Notes under the pieces: model-generated
Told to the model about the DNA's origin: nothing
Databases searched by the model: none
The model's input: the letters and a program-made list of their open reading frames with translations, nothing else
Program-made: the position numbers and the translations under genes
In this document: positions 34,007-43,012 of the stretch, piece by piece
How the letters are laid out: each line of letters opens with the position of its first letter
Position numbering within the stretch: the stretch's first letter is position 1
NCBI GenBank assembly: GCA_036339995.1
Contig: JAYYZW010000139.1
Location: forward strand, 1 to 58,710
Origin: JAYYZW01 sp036339995
Lineage (GTDB): Bacteria > Pseudomonadota > Gammaproteobacteria > Ga0077536
Direction of reading: 5' to 3'
Length of the DNA: 58,710 nt

Positions 34007-34073
34007 GCTGCCGGGGCGAAGGCCGCGCCTGATCGAGAAACTTTACCGCGAAGCATCCCGGGAGCCGTTTCTT

Positions 34074-35978
34074 ATGTTGCAATCCATTCGTGATCGATCA
34101 AAAGGACTCATCGCCGGTTTCATTGTTTTACTGATCTCGCTGACGTTTGCGCTATTCGGCGTGGGGGAATACATCAACTCGAGCGCGCGCGTCATAGTGG
34201 CCGAGGTGGGCGGCGAGGAAATCGACTTGCGGGAGTTTCAAGATTCACTGCGGCGCCTCCGAAGGCAGGCGCAGTCGCTGCTCGGAGATTCTTTTGATTC
34301 CGCCGATTGGGGCAGCGACGTCGTTAAGCAGCGGGCCTTGGACGAATTGGTCAACGGCCGGCTCGTCGATCAGAAAATTGCCGATTCGCGTATTCGAATC
34401 AGTGATACGCAGCTTGCTCGCCAGATTCAGAAAATCCCGACTTTCCAGGACGAGAATGGATTCTCGAAACGCCTGTACCAACAGCGCCTGCCGATACTCG
34501 GATTCAACGAACTCGCCTTCGAGGAAAGAATACGTCGGGATTTGGAATCAGCGCAGCTACGAGCAGGTCTGGCGGCGTCGGAGTTCGTAACCACCGAAGA
34601 AGCGCAGCAAGTTGAGATGCTGCGAAAGCAAAAGCGCGATATCGGGTACGCAGTCATTCCCGCGACGGGATTCGAAGACGAGATAAGCGCGAGCGAGGAT
34701 GAAATCGAAGCGTATTTCGATAAACACCGCGAGCGGTACCGTAGCCTTGAAAAGGCTCGGTTCGAATATCTGGAAATTTCTCCGGCACCACTCATCGGCG
34801 AGGTGATCGTATCCGATGAGCTTCTACGTGCCTATTACGAACAAAACGAGGCCGATTACACGGAAGTCGATCAGCGGAACGTCAACCATATTCTCATTCA
34901 GGCTCCGCAAAGCGCTGACATGGACGCGGATCTCGCGGCGCGAATAAAGATTGAAGTGGCTCGAGAACGCGCGGTAGCCGGTGAATCCTTCGAGGAACTG
35001 GCGCGAGAAATATCCGACGACACGGGCTCCAAAACGGAAGGGGGCGAAACCGGCCTTTTTCCGCGCGGGGTTATGGCGCCCCAGTTCGAAGAGGCCGCGT
35101 TCTTGCTCAAGGTCGGCGACATCAGTGAACCGATACGTACTAAATTCGGTTACCACATCATTAAACTTAAGGAGATCAAGCCGGGTGGATTGAAACCGTT
35201 CGCCGAGATCGCGGAAGAGGTCGAAGAGGCTTACCGCAGTTATCAAGCTCAAACGCTGTTCATCGATCAGGCGGAACAGTTCTCGGATCTGGTTTACGAG
35301 CATCCCGACAGCCTGGAAGTCGCGGCCGAGGCCCTGGCACTGGAGGTCCAGCGGACCGATGCGCTGAGCCGATCCGAGATCGCGATTGATTTTTCGGAGC
35401 GGCTAGCGGCAGTCGCCTTTGAACCGGAGGTGTTGCTGGAGGGGTTGAACAGCCAACCGGTCGAACTGGACGATGGCCGTGTCGTGGCGATTCGTCTGGT
35501 CGAACACCTGCCGTCCGTCATACCGCCGCTCGCCGAAGTTAAGGAGGATGTGACTTCGGCGTTGCGGGCCGAGCGAATGCGTGAGCGTACGGAAGCCGCC
35601 GGTAAGGAAATGATCAGGCGTCTGAGTGGCGGCGAGACCGTGGCGGACGTGGTGCAAAGTCTCGGATTTGGCTGGGAGCACGAGGAAGCCGCAATGCGGA
35701 ATTCGAGCGACGTTAACCGCGCCGTGCTGCGCGCTGCGTTCGCCGCGGAAGTACCCGGCGGTGAGCTGGTGTTCACCGGAATTCCTATCGGCCGCGGCGA
35801 CTATGCTGTGATCCGCATTGCAAATGTGGTCACGCCGAGCGTCGATGAACTCGACGGGCTCGACATCGCCGACGTCAAACAGGAACTGATCGGCGCGCGT
35901 ACGAACGCGATCTGGCAGGAGTTTCTGCAATCTCTGCGCGCTTCAGGCGACGTCGAGATCTTTTCCGATAATCTGTAA
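34074..35978 (+). CDS. ppiD: periplasmic folding chaperone PpiD (SurA_N / parvulin)
   Basis: A 634-residue membrane-anchored protein. A single N-terminal helix (GLIAGFIVLLISLTFALFGV, about residues 11-30) anchors it in the inner membrane with the rest in the periplasm. A SurA_N-like chaperone region follows (about 35-175). The parvulin domain (about 265-365) shows RNVNHILIQ, GGETGLFPRG and FGYHIIKLKEI. It helps outer-membrane and secreted proteins fold near the translocon. ATG 34074 is chosen; the longer frame to 34005 would start inside the terminator. Position after hupB matches E. coli, except that tRNA genes intervene. Confidence 0.95.
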   Translation: MLQSIRDRSKGLIAGFIVLLISLTFALFGVGEYINSSARVIVAEVGGEEIDLREFQDSLRRLRRQAQSLLGDSFDSADWGSDVVKQRALDELVNGRLVDQKIADSRIRISDTQLARQIQKIPTFQDENGFSKRLYQQRLPILGFNELAFEERIRRDLESAQLRAGLAASEFVTTEEAQQVEMLRKQKRDIGYAVIPATGFEDEISASEDEIEAYFDKHRERYRSLEKARFEYLEISPAPLIGEVIVSDELLRAYYEQNEADYTEVDQRNVNHILIQAPQSADMDADLAARIKIEVARERAVAGESFEELAREISDDTGSKTEGGETGLFPRGVMAPQFEEAAFLLKVGDISEPIRTKFGYHIIKLKEIKPGGLKPFAEIAEEVEEAYRSYQAQTLFIDQAEQFSDLVYEHPDSLEVAAEALALEVQRTDALSRSEIAIDFSERLAAVAFEPEVLLEGLNSQPVELDDGRVVAIRLVEHLPSVIPPLAEVKEDVTSALRAERMRERTEAAGKEMIRRLSGGETVADVVQSLGFGWEHEEAAMRNSSDVNRAVLRAAFAAEVPGGELVFTGIPIGRGDYAVIRIANVVTPSVDELDGLDIADVKQELIGARTNAIWQEFLQSLRASGDVEIFSDNL

Positions 35979-35987
35979 GCGCCGTCT

Positions 35988-36064
35988 GTTCGCCCGCAAG
36001 CGGGCCCCGACGAAAGCCATCGCGCTGAACCCCGGCAACCGTAGGAGCCCGCTTGCGGGCGAAC
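35988..36064. repeat. pair of REP-like palindromes (BIME-like)
   Basis: Two inverted units, CGCCCGCAAGCGGGCCCCGA (from 35990) and GTAGGAGCCCGCTTGCGGGC (from 36041), face each other about 30 bases apart between the convergent ends of ppiD and the symporter. A third related unit is at 4321-4344. They probably act as transcription-end or mRNA-protecting structures. Confidence 0.7.
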
Positions 36065-36071
36065 CCCTGTT

Positions 36072-37298
36072 CTACGTATCCGTTCGAATCAACCTGCTGA
36101 TGACGGCCGAACCCACGCTGTCTCCCCAAACGTTCACAGCCGTGCGGAACCGATCCAGGAACCAGTCGACGGCCAGCAGCAGTCCGATGCCTTCCAGCGG
36201 TAGATTGACCGCCGTCAGAACGATGATCATCGTCACCAGGCCCGCTTGTGGGATCCCCGCTGCGCCAATTGCCGCCAGGGTCGCCGTCAGGAAAATGACG
36301 ATCTGTTCGGTAATGCCCATCGCAAAGCCGTAGGCCTGCGCAATGAACATGACCGCGACGGCTTCGTAAAGCGCGGTCCCGTCCATATTGATCGTCGCTC
36401 CGAGTGGCAGAACGAAACGTACGGCGCGCTCGTCGGCGCCCGCCTCCTTGGCGCACTCCATGGTCAGCGGGAGTGTCGCCGAGGAACTTGCCGTACCGAA
36501 AGCAGTCAGTAGCGCTCTCAGCATCGTGCGTAAAAATTCGAAGCCGCCGTTGGCGAAGATGCGCAAAACGATGAAAAGCAAGACGAAATGGAAGCTTAGC
36601 CCAATGAGAACCGTGGCAACGTACAAGCCTACCGCGGAGATTTCCTGGATGAACGCTTGCCCGCCGCCCGCCTGGCCGAGCCGTGAGGCGACGAGCGCAA
36701 AAATGCCGACGGGAGCAAAATACATAATCCACACGACGAGTTTCATCATCGTTTCGTTCAATCCCTCGAAAAAGGCGAGCAGCGTTTTGCCGCGCTCCCC
36801 GATCGTGGTCAAGGCGGCCGCAAAAACGAGGGAAAAAACGATCAGCGGCAGCAACTGGGTCTCCGCCGCCGCCGCCACGAGATTGGGTGCGATCATTGAC
36901 AGTACGATATCCGCCACACCGGTCGTTTCCCGTGCGGCGACGGTTTCTGGTACTTCGGTGCTCAAGTTGGCGGCGCCGGCACCTGGCTGAATGATATTGA
37001 CGATAATGAGGCCCAGGATCACGGCGACAGCCGTCGTCGAAGCGTAATAAAAAACGGTAAATCCGCCCACGCGCCCTAGCTTGCGGACGTCGCCTAGGGA
37101 AGTGACGCCGGTCACCACGGCAGCAATGATCAAAGGAATGATCATCATCTTCAACGCATTGAGAAACAGCGTACCCAGCCATTCGACTCCGAGCATGGCG
37201 GGTCCGAACCAGGCGCCGCAGATGATTCCTAGTAAGACTCCGGCAAGAATCGCCCAGAGCAAGTACCCGGTATGATTGGAATTCACGGGACGGCGCAC
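36072..37298 (-). CDS. dicarboxylate/amino acid:cation symporter (DAACS family)
   Basis: About 408 residues, with eight or more hydrophobic segments and the family signature in the two re-entrant regions: AFGTASSSATLPLTM and GATINMDGTALYEA. It brings in C4-dicarboxylates or acidic amino acids with H+ or Na+; the substrate cannot be told. The start is a GTG. GTG 37298 overlaps the fabI stop and GTG 37286 is equally possible. Same strand as fabI and touching it, so the two are probably co-transcribed. Confidence 0.92.
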   Translation of the reverse strand: MRRPVNSNHTGYLLWAILAGVLLGIICGAWFGPAMLGVEWLGTLFLNALKMMIIPLIIAAVVTGVTSLGDVRKLGRVGGFTVFYYASTTAVAVILGLIIVNIIQPGAGAANLSTEVPETVAARETTGVADIVLSMIAPNLVAAAAETQLLPLIVFSLVFAAALTTIGERGKTLLAFFEGLNETMMKLVVWIMYFAPVGIFALVASRLGQAGGGQAFIQEISAVGLYVATVLIGLSFHFVLLFIVLRIFANGGFEFLRTMLRALLTAFGTASSSATLPLTMECAKEAGADERAVRFVLPLGATINMDGTALYEAVAVMFIAQAYGFAMGITEQIVIFLTATLAAIGAAGIPQAGLVTMIIVLTAVNLPLEGIGLLLAVDWFLDRFRTAVNVWGDSVGSAVISRLIRTDT

Positions 37299-38080
37299 TA
37301 GATGCCGGCCATGCCCATGATATTGAAGCCGCAATCGACGTAAGTGATTTCACCCGTCACCGCCGAGGCCATATCCGAGCACAGAAAAGCGGCGACGTTG
37401 CCCACTTCGTCGATGGTGACGTTGCGCCTGAGCGGCGCCGTCTGCTCGACATACCCCAGAAATTTGCGTAAATCCTTGACGCCCGACGACGCCAAGGTGC
37501 GAATTGGGCCGGCAGATATCGCGTTGACCCTGATTCCCTCGGGGCCGAGGCTCTCGGCCATGTAGCGTACGTTTGCTTCAAGACTTGCCTTGGCCGGTCC
37601 CATGACGTTATAGCTAGGCATGGTGCGCACCGCCCCGAGATAGCTCAAAGTCAGCATCGCGCCGTTCACGCCTTGCATGAGCGGCCGAGCGGCGTTGCCT
37701 AGTGCCGCGAAGCTGAACGAGCTAATTTCATGTGCGACACGAAACCCATCGCGGGTGACGCTGTCCAGGTATTCGCCCCGAAGTTCTTCCCTGGGAGCGT
37801 AGGCGATGGAGTGAACCAGGATATCGGCATGTTCCCAGTAATTGTCCAGGTGATTGAACACATTCTGAATCTCTTCGTCGCTGGCGACGTCACAGGGCAC
37901 CGTGATTTCGGATCCGCATTCAGCGGCGAAGTCCTCCACGCGTGAACGCAGGCGCTCACCCTGATAAGTGAAGGCGAGTTCGGCGCCTTCGCGATGCATG
38001 GCTTTTGCAACGCCCCAAGCGATGGACTTATTACTGGCGACTCCAACGATTAGTGCGCGCTTGCCTTCTAGAATCCCCAT
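37298..38080 (-). CDS. fabI: enoyl-[acyl-carrier-protein] reductase (NADH)
   Basis: A 260-residue short-chain dehydrogenase-like enzyme that carries out the last reduction in fatty acid elongation. Visible: the cofactor segment GVASNKSIAWGVAKAMHREG, LVHSIAYAPREELRG, and the YNVMGPAKASLEANVRY active site with Tyr and Lys in the FabI spacing (YxxxxxxK). ATG 38080 fits the family start (MGILEGKRALIVG) with an AAAGG site ahead; the longer frame to 38197 is not supported. The presence of classical FabI is the known target basis for triclosan-type inhibitors. Confidence 0.96.
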   Translation of the reverse strand: MGILEGKRALIVGVASNKSIAWGVAKAMHREGAELAFTYQGERLRSRVEDFAAECGSEITVPCDVASDEEIQNVFNHLDNYWEHADILVHSIAYAPREELRGEYLDSVTRDGFRVAHEISSFSFAALGNAARPLMQGVNGAMLTLSYLGAVRTMPSYNVMGPAKASLEANVRYMAESLGPEGIRVNAISAGPIRTLASSGVKDLRKFLGYVEQTAPLRRNVTIDEVGNVAAFLCSDMASAVTGEITYVDCGFNIMGMAGI

Positions 38081-38170
38081 CACATGATTACCTTTTTTCG
38101 CGCGTCGCCAAAATTCAATGCTGCAGTCTAGAGTGTACAGCGTCCAGGTGGAGTTTATAATCCTGGTTCG

Positions 38171-40357
38171 TTGTCCGGATATTCCCCGAGCTTGCAAGTC
38201 TTTTCGTCAGCGCCGCTCTACTCGATCCTATTGGCACTCGCTACGGTCAGTCTCGTGGGCTGTAGCGACACCGCATGGAACAATCCATACCGCGCGGGTG
38301 ACCGTGACAAGACCATTTTGTACTCGTCGTTCAAAGAGCGTCCCAAACACCTCGATCCCGTTTCCTCGTACAGCGAAAGCGAAGCACGATTTAATGCGCA
38401 AATTTATGAGCCGGTGGTGCAATACCATTTTCTGGAGCGGCCGTACAAACTAATTCCCCTGACGGCAACGGAACTGCCCGAAGCCCGGTATTTCGATCGC
38501 GACGGCAAGGAGTTGAAAGCAAACGCGGCATCTAACGAAGTTTTCGAAGCGGTGTACCGCATTGCGATCAAGCCCGGAATCCTGTACCAGCCTCATCCGG
38601 CATTTGCGCGCGACGATACTGGTCGCTTCATCTACCACGATTTGTCGCAGCGCGACCTCGATGACCGCGCCACCTTGGCTGATTTCGAACATACCGGTGC
38701 ACGAGAGCTCATCGCGGCCGATTACGTCTACCAGATCAAGCGCCTCGCGCACCCGCGGATCCATTCACCGGTGGCCGGCATCATGGGTAAGTACATTAAG
38801 GAACTTAGCGACCTTGGCCGACGACTGCGTGAGGAGCAGGCGGACAACACCGGTTTCATTGATCTGCGCGACTATGATTTCGCCGGCGCACGCGTGGTCG
38901 ATCGATATACTTACGAGATTCGAATCACGGAAAAATATCCCCAGTTTCGATATTGGCTTGCGATGCCGTTTTTCGCGCCCGTGCCATGGGAAGCGGACCG
39001 GTTCTACAGTCAAGCCGGCATGAAGGAACGCAATATCACGCTCGACTGGTACCCCGTAGGTACGGGCCCTTACATGCTGACTGAAAACAATCCCAATCGA
39101 CGCATGATCCTCCAGCGTAATCCAAACTTTCGGGGTGAACCCTTCCCGACCACCGGTGAGCCCGGGGACGCCGCCGACGGCCTGCTGAGCCAGGCGGGCA
39201 GAATGATGCCGTTCATCGATTCGGCCTATTACAGTCTGGAGAAAGAGGCGATACCCGAATGGACCAAGTTTTTACAGGGGTATTACGATAATTCCGGCAT
39301 CATCTCCGACAGCTTTGATCAGGCGATCCAGTTCAGTGTCGAAGGCGAAGCGCAACTGACGGAGAGCATGCTTGAGAAGGGTATCAGTCTGGCGACCGCG
39401 GTGACGGCCTCGATTGCCTACATGGGATTCAACATGACCGATCCCGTGGTCGGCGGGGATTCGGAGCGCGCGCGTTTATTGCGGCGAGCGATAGCAATAG
39501 CGGTCGACTACGAGGAAATGATTTCAATTTTCCGAAACGGGCGCGGTATCGCTGCGCAAAGCCCTATACCGTCAGGGATCTTCGGCCACCTCTCGGGCGC
39601 CGAAGGGATCAATCCCTACGTCTATGACTGGCGTGATGGCAAGGCGGTGCGTAAATCAATAGATGTGGCGCGTGATCTGATGCGACAGGCGGGTTACGTA
39701 AACGGTCTGGACACGACGACGGGTGAGCCCCTGACGCTTTATTTCGAGGCCGTTTCGGCTGGCCCGGGTAGCAAGTCGATGCTGAAATGGTATGGCAAGC
39801 AATTCGAGAAGATCGGCGTGCAGCTCGTTATCCGCGCAACCGATTACAACCGCTTCCAGGAAAAAGTGCGCAAGGGTACGGCTCAGATTTTTGCTTGGGG
39901 TTGGAACGCGGACTATCCTGATCCAGAAAATTTTCTATTTCTGCTCTACGGCCCGAATGCCAAGGTGAGGTCGCAGGGCGAGAACGCCGTAAATTACCAG
40001 AACGAGCGATTCGATGAACTCTTCGTCACGATGCGGGCGATGCCGGACGGACCCGCGCGCCAGGTCCAGATCGATGAAATGCTTGAAATTGTGCGCCGAG
40101 ATTCCCCCTGGTTGTGGGGTTTCCATCCAACGGCTTACACGCTTTATCACGCGTGGTATGGCAACGCGAAGCCGAACCTGATGGCGCGCAATACGCTCAA
40201 GTACAAGACTATCGATCCGCAACTTCGAGCGAAGATGCGCGATGGCTGGAATCGACCGGTAATGTGGCCCCTGGTGGTGCTTGTCGTCGTCCTGGTGGTC
40301 AGCGCAATCCCGGCTTATCGCACCTATACAGCACGACAAAAAGCAGCCGTTCAGTGA
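38171..40357 (+). CDS. peptide ABC transporter substrate-binding lipoprotein (SBP_bac_5)
   Basis: A 728-residue extracytoplasmic binding protein. The N-terminus has a lipoprotein signal with lipobox LVGC (Cys about residue 31). The SBP_bac_5 fold runs to about 690, with AYMGFNMTDPVVGGDSERAR, RRAIAIAVDYEEM and FAWGWNADYPDPENFLF. Unusually a C-terminal hydrophobic helix (PLVVLVVVLVVSAIPAY) precedes a basic tail, so the protein may be tethered at both ends. The start is TTG 38171. Its stop overlaps the GTG start of the first permease. By order the system resembles YejABEF/Dpp-type peptide importers. Confidence 0.9.
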   Translation: MSGYSPSLQVFSSAPLYSILLALATVSLVGCSDTAWNNPYRAGDRDKTILYSSFKERPKHLDPVSSYSESEARFNAQIYEPVVQYHFLERPYKLIPLTATELPEARYFDRDGKELKANAASNEVFEAVYRIAIKPGILYQPHPAFARDDTGRFIYHDLSQRDLDDRATLADFEHTGARELIAADYVYQIKRLAHPRIHSPVAGIMGKYIKELSDLGRRLREEQADNTGFIDLRDYDFAGARVVDRYTYEIRITEKYPQFRYWLAMPFFAPVPWEADRFYSQAGMKERNITLDWYPVGTGPYMLTENNPNRRMILQRNPNFRGEPFPTTGEPGDAADGLLSQAGRMMPFIDSAYYSLEKEAIPEWTKFLQGYYDNSGIISDSFDQAIQFSVEGEAQLTESMLEKGISLATAVTASIAYMGFNMTDPVVGGDSERARLLRRAIAIAVDYEEMISIFRNGRGIAAQSPIPSGIFGHLSGAEGINPYVYDWRDGKAVRKSIDVARDLMRQAGYVNGLDTTTGEPLTLYFEAVSAGPGSKSMLKWYGKQFEKIGVQLVIRATDYNRFQEKVRKGTAQIFAWGWNADYPDPENFLFLLYGPNAKVRSQGENAVNYQNERFDELFVTMRAMPDGPARQVQIDEMLEIVRRDSPWLWGFHPTAYTLYHAWYGNAKPNLMARNTLKYKTIDPQLRAKMRDGWNRPVMWPLVVLVVVLVVSAIPAYRTYTARQKAAVQ

Positions 40358-41331
40358 TCGCCTACATCATCCGCCGGATCGCCTACGCCGTACCGATTCT
40401 GATCGGCGTGAATATCATTACATTCGTCTTGTTTTTCGTGATCAATTCGCCCGAGGACATGGCGCGGCTTCATCTTGGCCACAAGCACCTGACTGCCGAG
40501 GTGATCGAAAAATGGAAATCCGAACGCGGGTACGACAAGCCGCTATTGTGGAATGCCGAACGTGCCGGCAGCAAGCGCGCGACGGATACCATTTTCTACT
40601 CTAATACGGTGAAGCTCTTTCTCTTTGAATTCGGGCAGTCGGACAGCGGGCGGGACATTGGATACGACATTTCGCAACGCATGTGGCCAAGCCTCGCCAT
40701 CACCTTGCCGGTTTTCATCATGGGCTTGATATTAACCATCAGCTTCGCCCTCGTGATCGCGTTTTTTCGCGGTACATATCTCGATACCTGGGCGGTTGTT
40801 TTATGCGTCGCGATGATGTCCATATCCGGTCTGTTTTACATCATCGGCGGCCAGTTTCTGATCGGCAAACTGTTGCGCGTCGTACCGATATCGGGCTTTG
40901 ACGAAGGAATTTACGCGACCAAGTTTCTCATTCTTCCAGTTGTCGTCATGATCATCGGTGGATTGGGCCATGGGACGCGCTGGTACCGTACGATTTTTCT
41001 CGAAGAGATCAATCGGGATTATGTGCGTACCGCCCGGTCCAAGGGCCTGTCGGAACGGCTTGTGCTATACGGCCATGTGCTGCGTAACGCACTCATCCCG
41101 ATCCTGACCGGCGTCGTCGTCGTCCTGCCCACGCTTTTTCTCGGCAGCCTGATCACGGAGGCTTTTTTCGGAATTCCCGGCTTGGGCAGTTACACGATTG
41201 AAGCGATCCAACGTCAGGATTTCGCCATCGTGCGCTCGATGGTATTCCTGGGCTCGGTGCTCTATATCGTGGGGCTCATCCTGACCGATATCTCATACAC
41301 GATGGTCGATCCTCGGGTGCGGTTGAATTAG
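40354..41331 (+). CDS. ABC transporter permease, DppB/YejB-like
   Basis: A 325-residue inner-membrane subunit with about six helices. It has the family start (AYIIRRIAYAVPILIGVNII) and the cytoplasmic EAA-type loop YVRTARSKGLSERLVLYGHV that contacts the ATPase. It starts at GTG 40354 inside the stop of the binding protein (GTGA). Its TAG stop is provided by the left end of the family A repeat (41329-41488), which separates it from the second permease. Confidence 0.93.
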   Translation: MIAYIIRRIAYAVPILIGVNIITFVLFFVINSPEDMARLHLGHKHLTAEVIEKWKSERGYDKPLLWNAERAGSKRATDTIFYSNTVKLFLFEFGQSDSGRDIGYDISQRMWPSLAITLPVFIMGLILTISFALVIAFFRGTYLDTWAVVLCVAMMSISGLFYIIGGQFLIGKLLRVVPISGFDEGIYATKFLILPVVVMIIGGLGHGTRWYRTIFLEEINRDYVRTARSKGLSERLVLYGHVLRNALIPILTGVVVVLPTLFLGSLITEAFFGIPGLGSYTIEAIQRQDFAIVRSMVFLGSVLYIVGLILTDISYTMVDPRVRLN

Positions 41332-41488
41332 TGTGCCGTCCCATGAAAAAGTTGCGTAAGTCGCGCTGGGTTTTTCGTTCCTGGCAAGGCGCGAGGACGC
41401 CGCGTAGCGCGCTCTACGCAAGGACGAGCGCGGCTGGGGACGAAAAAGACCAGCGAATTATGAAAGTTTTTCGCGGGACGGTGCACTA
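41329..41488. repeat. MITE-like inverted-repeat element, family A, copy 2
   Basis: A 160-bp imperfect palindrome with ends TAGTGTGCCGTCCC and GGGACGGTGCACTA, the same family as 106-269. It starts on the stop codon of the first permease gene and ends 13 bases before the ATG of the second, so it sits inside a transporter operon. A strong RNA hairpin may form in the message. No coding content. Confidence 0.75.
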
Positions 41489-41501
41489 GACATCGGCCAC
41501 G

Positions 41502-42905
41502 ATGAATTTGATATTGCTCAAAACGGATGCGCTGTTTTTCATGCTCCAGATCCTCGCGATCGGCTATGCTCTTTTTGCGCGCCGACGCGAACACCTGAGA
41601 GCCCCGTGGCGCCGGGTATGCCGGCGCCCGCTCGGCATGGGCGCGGCCGTGATACTTGCAAGTTATGTCGTCGTCGCCACTTTGGATTCGATCCATTTTC
41701 ATCCCCGGCTACCGGGCGGCGGAGACGTTCGTTACAGCTCCGAAGTAGCGAGCGTGTTCGATATCGTGGTCAAACCGCTCAAACTTAATGTCGAGAAGAC
41801 GTATTCCGCCCCATTCGCCGCCTACGGGTTCGCGAAAGAGGTGATCGAGCTCCCTGACGGGGCCACGAAGCGTGATTTTCCACGGCTGGCTTACGGCGGC
41901 GCTCATCTCGCAAATCCAGAAAAGGAGCGCGCTTCGGATATCGCGATCCGCAGCGCCACCGGAATAGCAGGGGGGCTCGCCGCATGGCTCACGATTGCCG
42001 CGGTCTTGATCGCCGCGATCGCACGGCATGCGCGGGTGTCTTGGCGCGCGACCCTCGCCGCGGTGATTGCGGGGCGTACGATCGTACCGTGGCGCGTCAT
42101 TCTCGCGGCTTGCGCCGTAGTTGCTGTTGCCACCGGTTATTGTGCCGCGGTCGCACCGCACTACCACATTCTCGGTACCGACAAAGTCGGCAGTGATGTG
42201 CTCTACCAGGGGCTTAAAAGCATTCGCACGGGGCTATTGATCGGTACTCTGGCGACTTTGGTCATGTTGCCCTTCGCTATTTTGCTCGGCATCGCTGCGG
42301 GATATTTTCGCGGTTGGGTCGACGACGTAATCCAATACTTATATACCACGCTGTCATCGATCCCGGGCGTCCTCTTGATCGCGGCCGCCGCGCTAATGCT
42401 CGAGGTATATATGGCGAAACACGCGGCCGACTACACGAGTCTCGCGGCGCGCGCCGATTTGAAGCTGCTCGCGCTCTGCATGATCCTGGGTGTTACTACT
42501 TGGACGGGCCTGTGCCGATACCTGCGAGGCGAGGCACTGAAACTACGCGAGATGGATTTCATCGAAGCGGCGCGCGCGTTTGGCGTCCCGCATTCGGTCA
42601 TCATCGCGAGGCACATCGTGCCGAACATCATGCACATCGTGATGATCTCGATCGTACTCGACTTCAGCGGCCTGGTCTTGGCCGAGGCGGCCCTGACCTA
42701 TATCGACATCGGTGTAGATCCCAGTATGGAAAGCTGGGGCAATATGATCAATAGCGCGCGGATGGAACTCGCCCGAGAGCCGGTGGTATGGTGGTCGCTG
42801 CTCGCCGCATTCGTGTTTATGGTCACACTCGTGCTCGCCGCCAACGTATTCGCCGATGCGGTAAGAGACGCTTTCGATCCGCGGCTGCGCGAAGCGCAGG
42901 AATAG
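41502..42905 (+). CDS. ABC transporter permease, DppC/YejE-like
   Basis: A 467-residue membrane protein, long for the family because of an N-terminal extension. Two helices (about 10-25 and 45-60) and an extracytoplasmic segment of about 85 residues precede the usual BPD_transp_1 domain (about 230-460). The EAA loop is MDFIEAARAFGVPHSVIIAR. YejE-like proteins have a similar extension. It works with the YejB-like subunit, although a repeat element now lies between the two genes. Confidence 0.93.
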   Translation: MNLILLKTDALFFMLQILAIGYALFARRREHLRAPWRRVCRRPLGMGAAVILASYVVVATLDSIHFHPRLPGGGDVRYSSEVASVFDIVVKPLKLNVEKTYSAPFAAYGFAKEVIELPDGATKRDFPRLAYGGAHLANPEKERASDIAIRSATGIAGGLAAWLTIAAVLIAAIARHARVSWRATLAAVIAGRTIVPWRVILAACAVVAVATGYCAAVAPHYHILGTDKVGSDVLYQGLKSIRTGLLIGTLATLVMLPFAILLGIAAGYFRGWVDDVIQYLYTTLSSIPGVLLIAAAALMLEVYMAKHAADYTSLAARADLKLLALCMILGVTTWTGLCRYLRGEALKLREMDFIEAARAFGVPHSVIIARHIVPNIMHIVMISIVLDFSGLVLAEAALTYIDIGVDPSMESWGNMINSARMELAREPVVWWSLLAAFVFMVTLVLAANVFADAVRDAFDPRLREAQE

Positions 42906-43012
42906 TGAGAGGAAAAAGAAAAAGACAGATCCCAATGCGGTTCACACCCAACATCGTGCCAGTGGAATGACCGCATTCGACGGCTGCCCGAAGCAGCGTG
43001 GAGTTAAACTAG

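Noticed and set aside
35875..37353. Long 492-residue minus-strand frame overlapping the symporter
   Set aside because: It is Arg-rich with no motifs and runs over the DAACS transporter gene, whose membrane segments and signature motifs are clear in the other frame.
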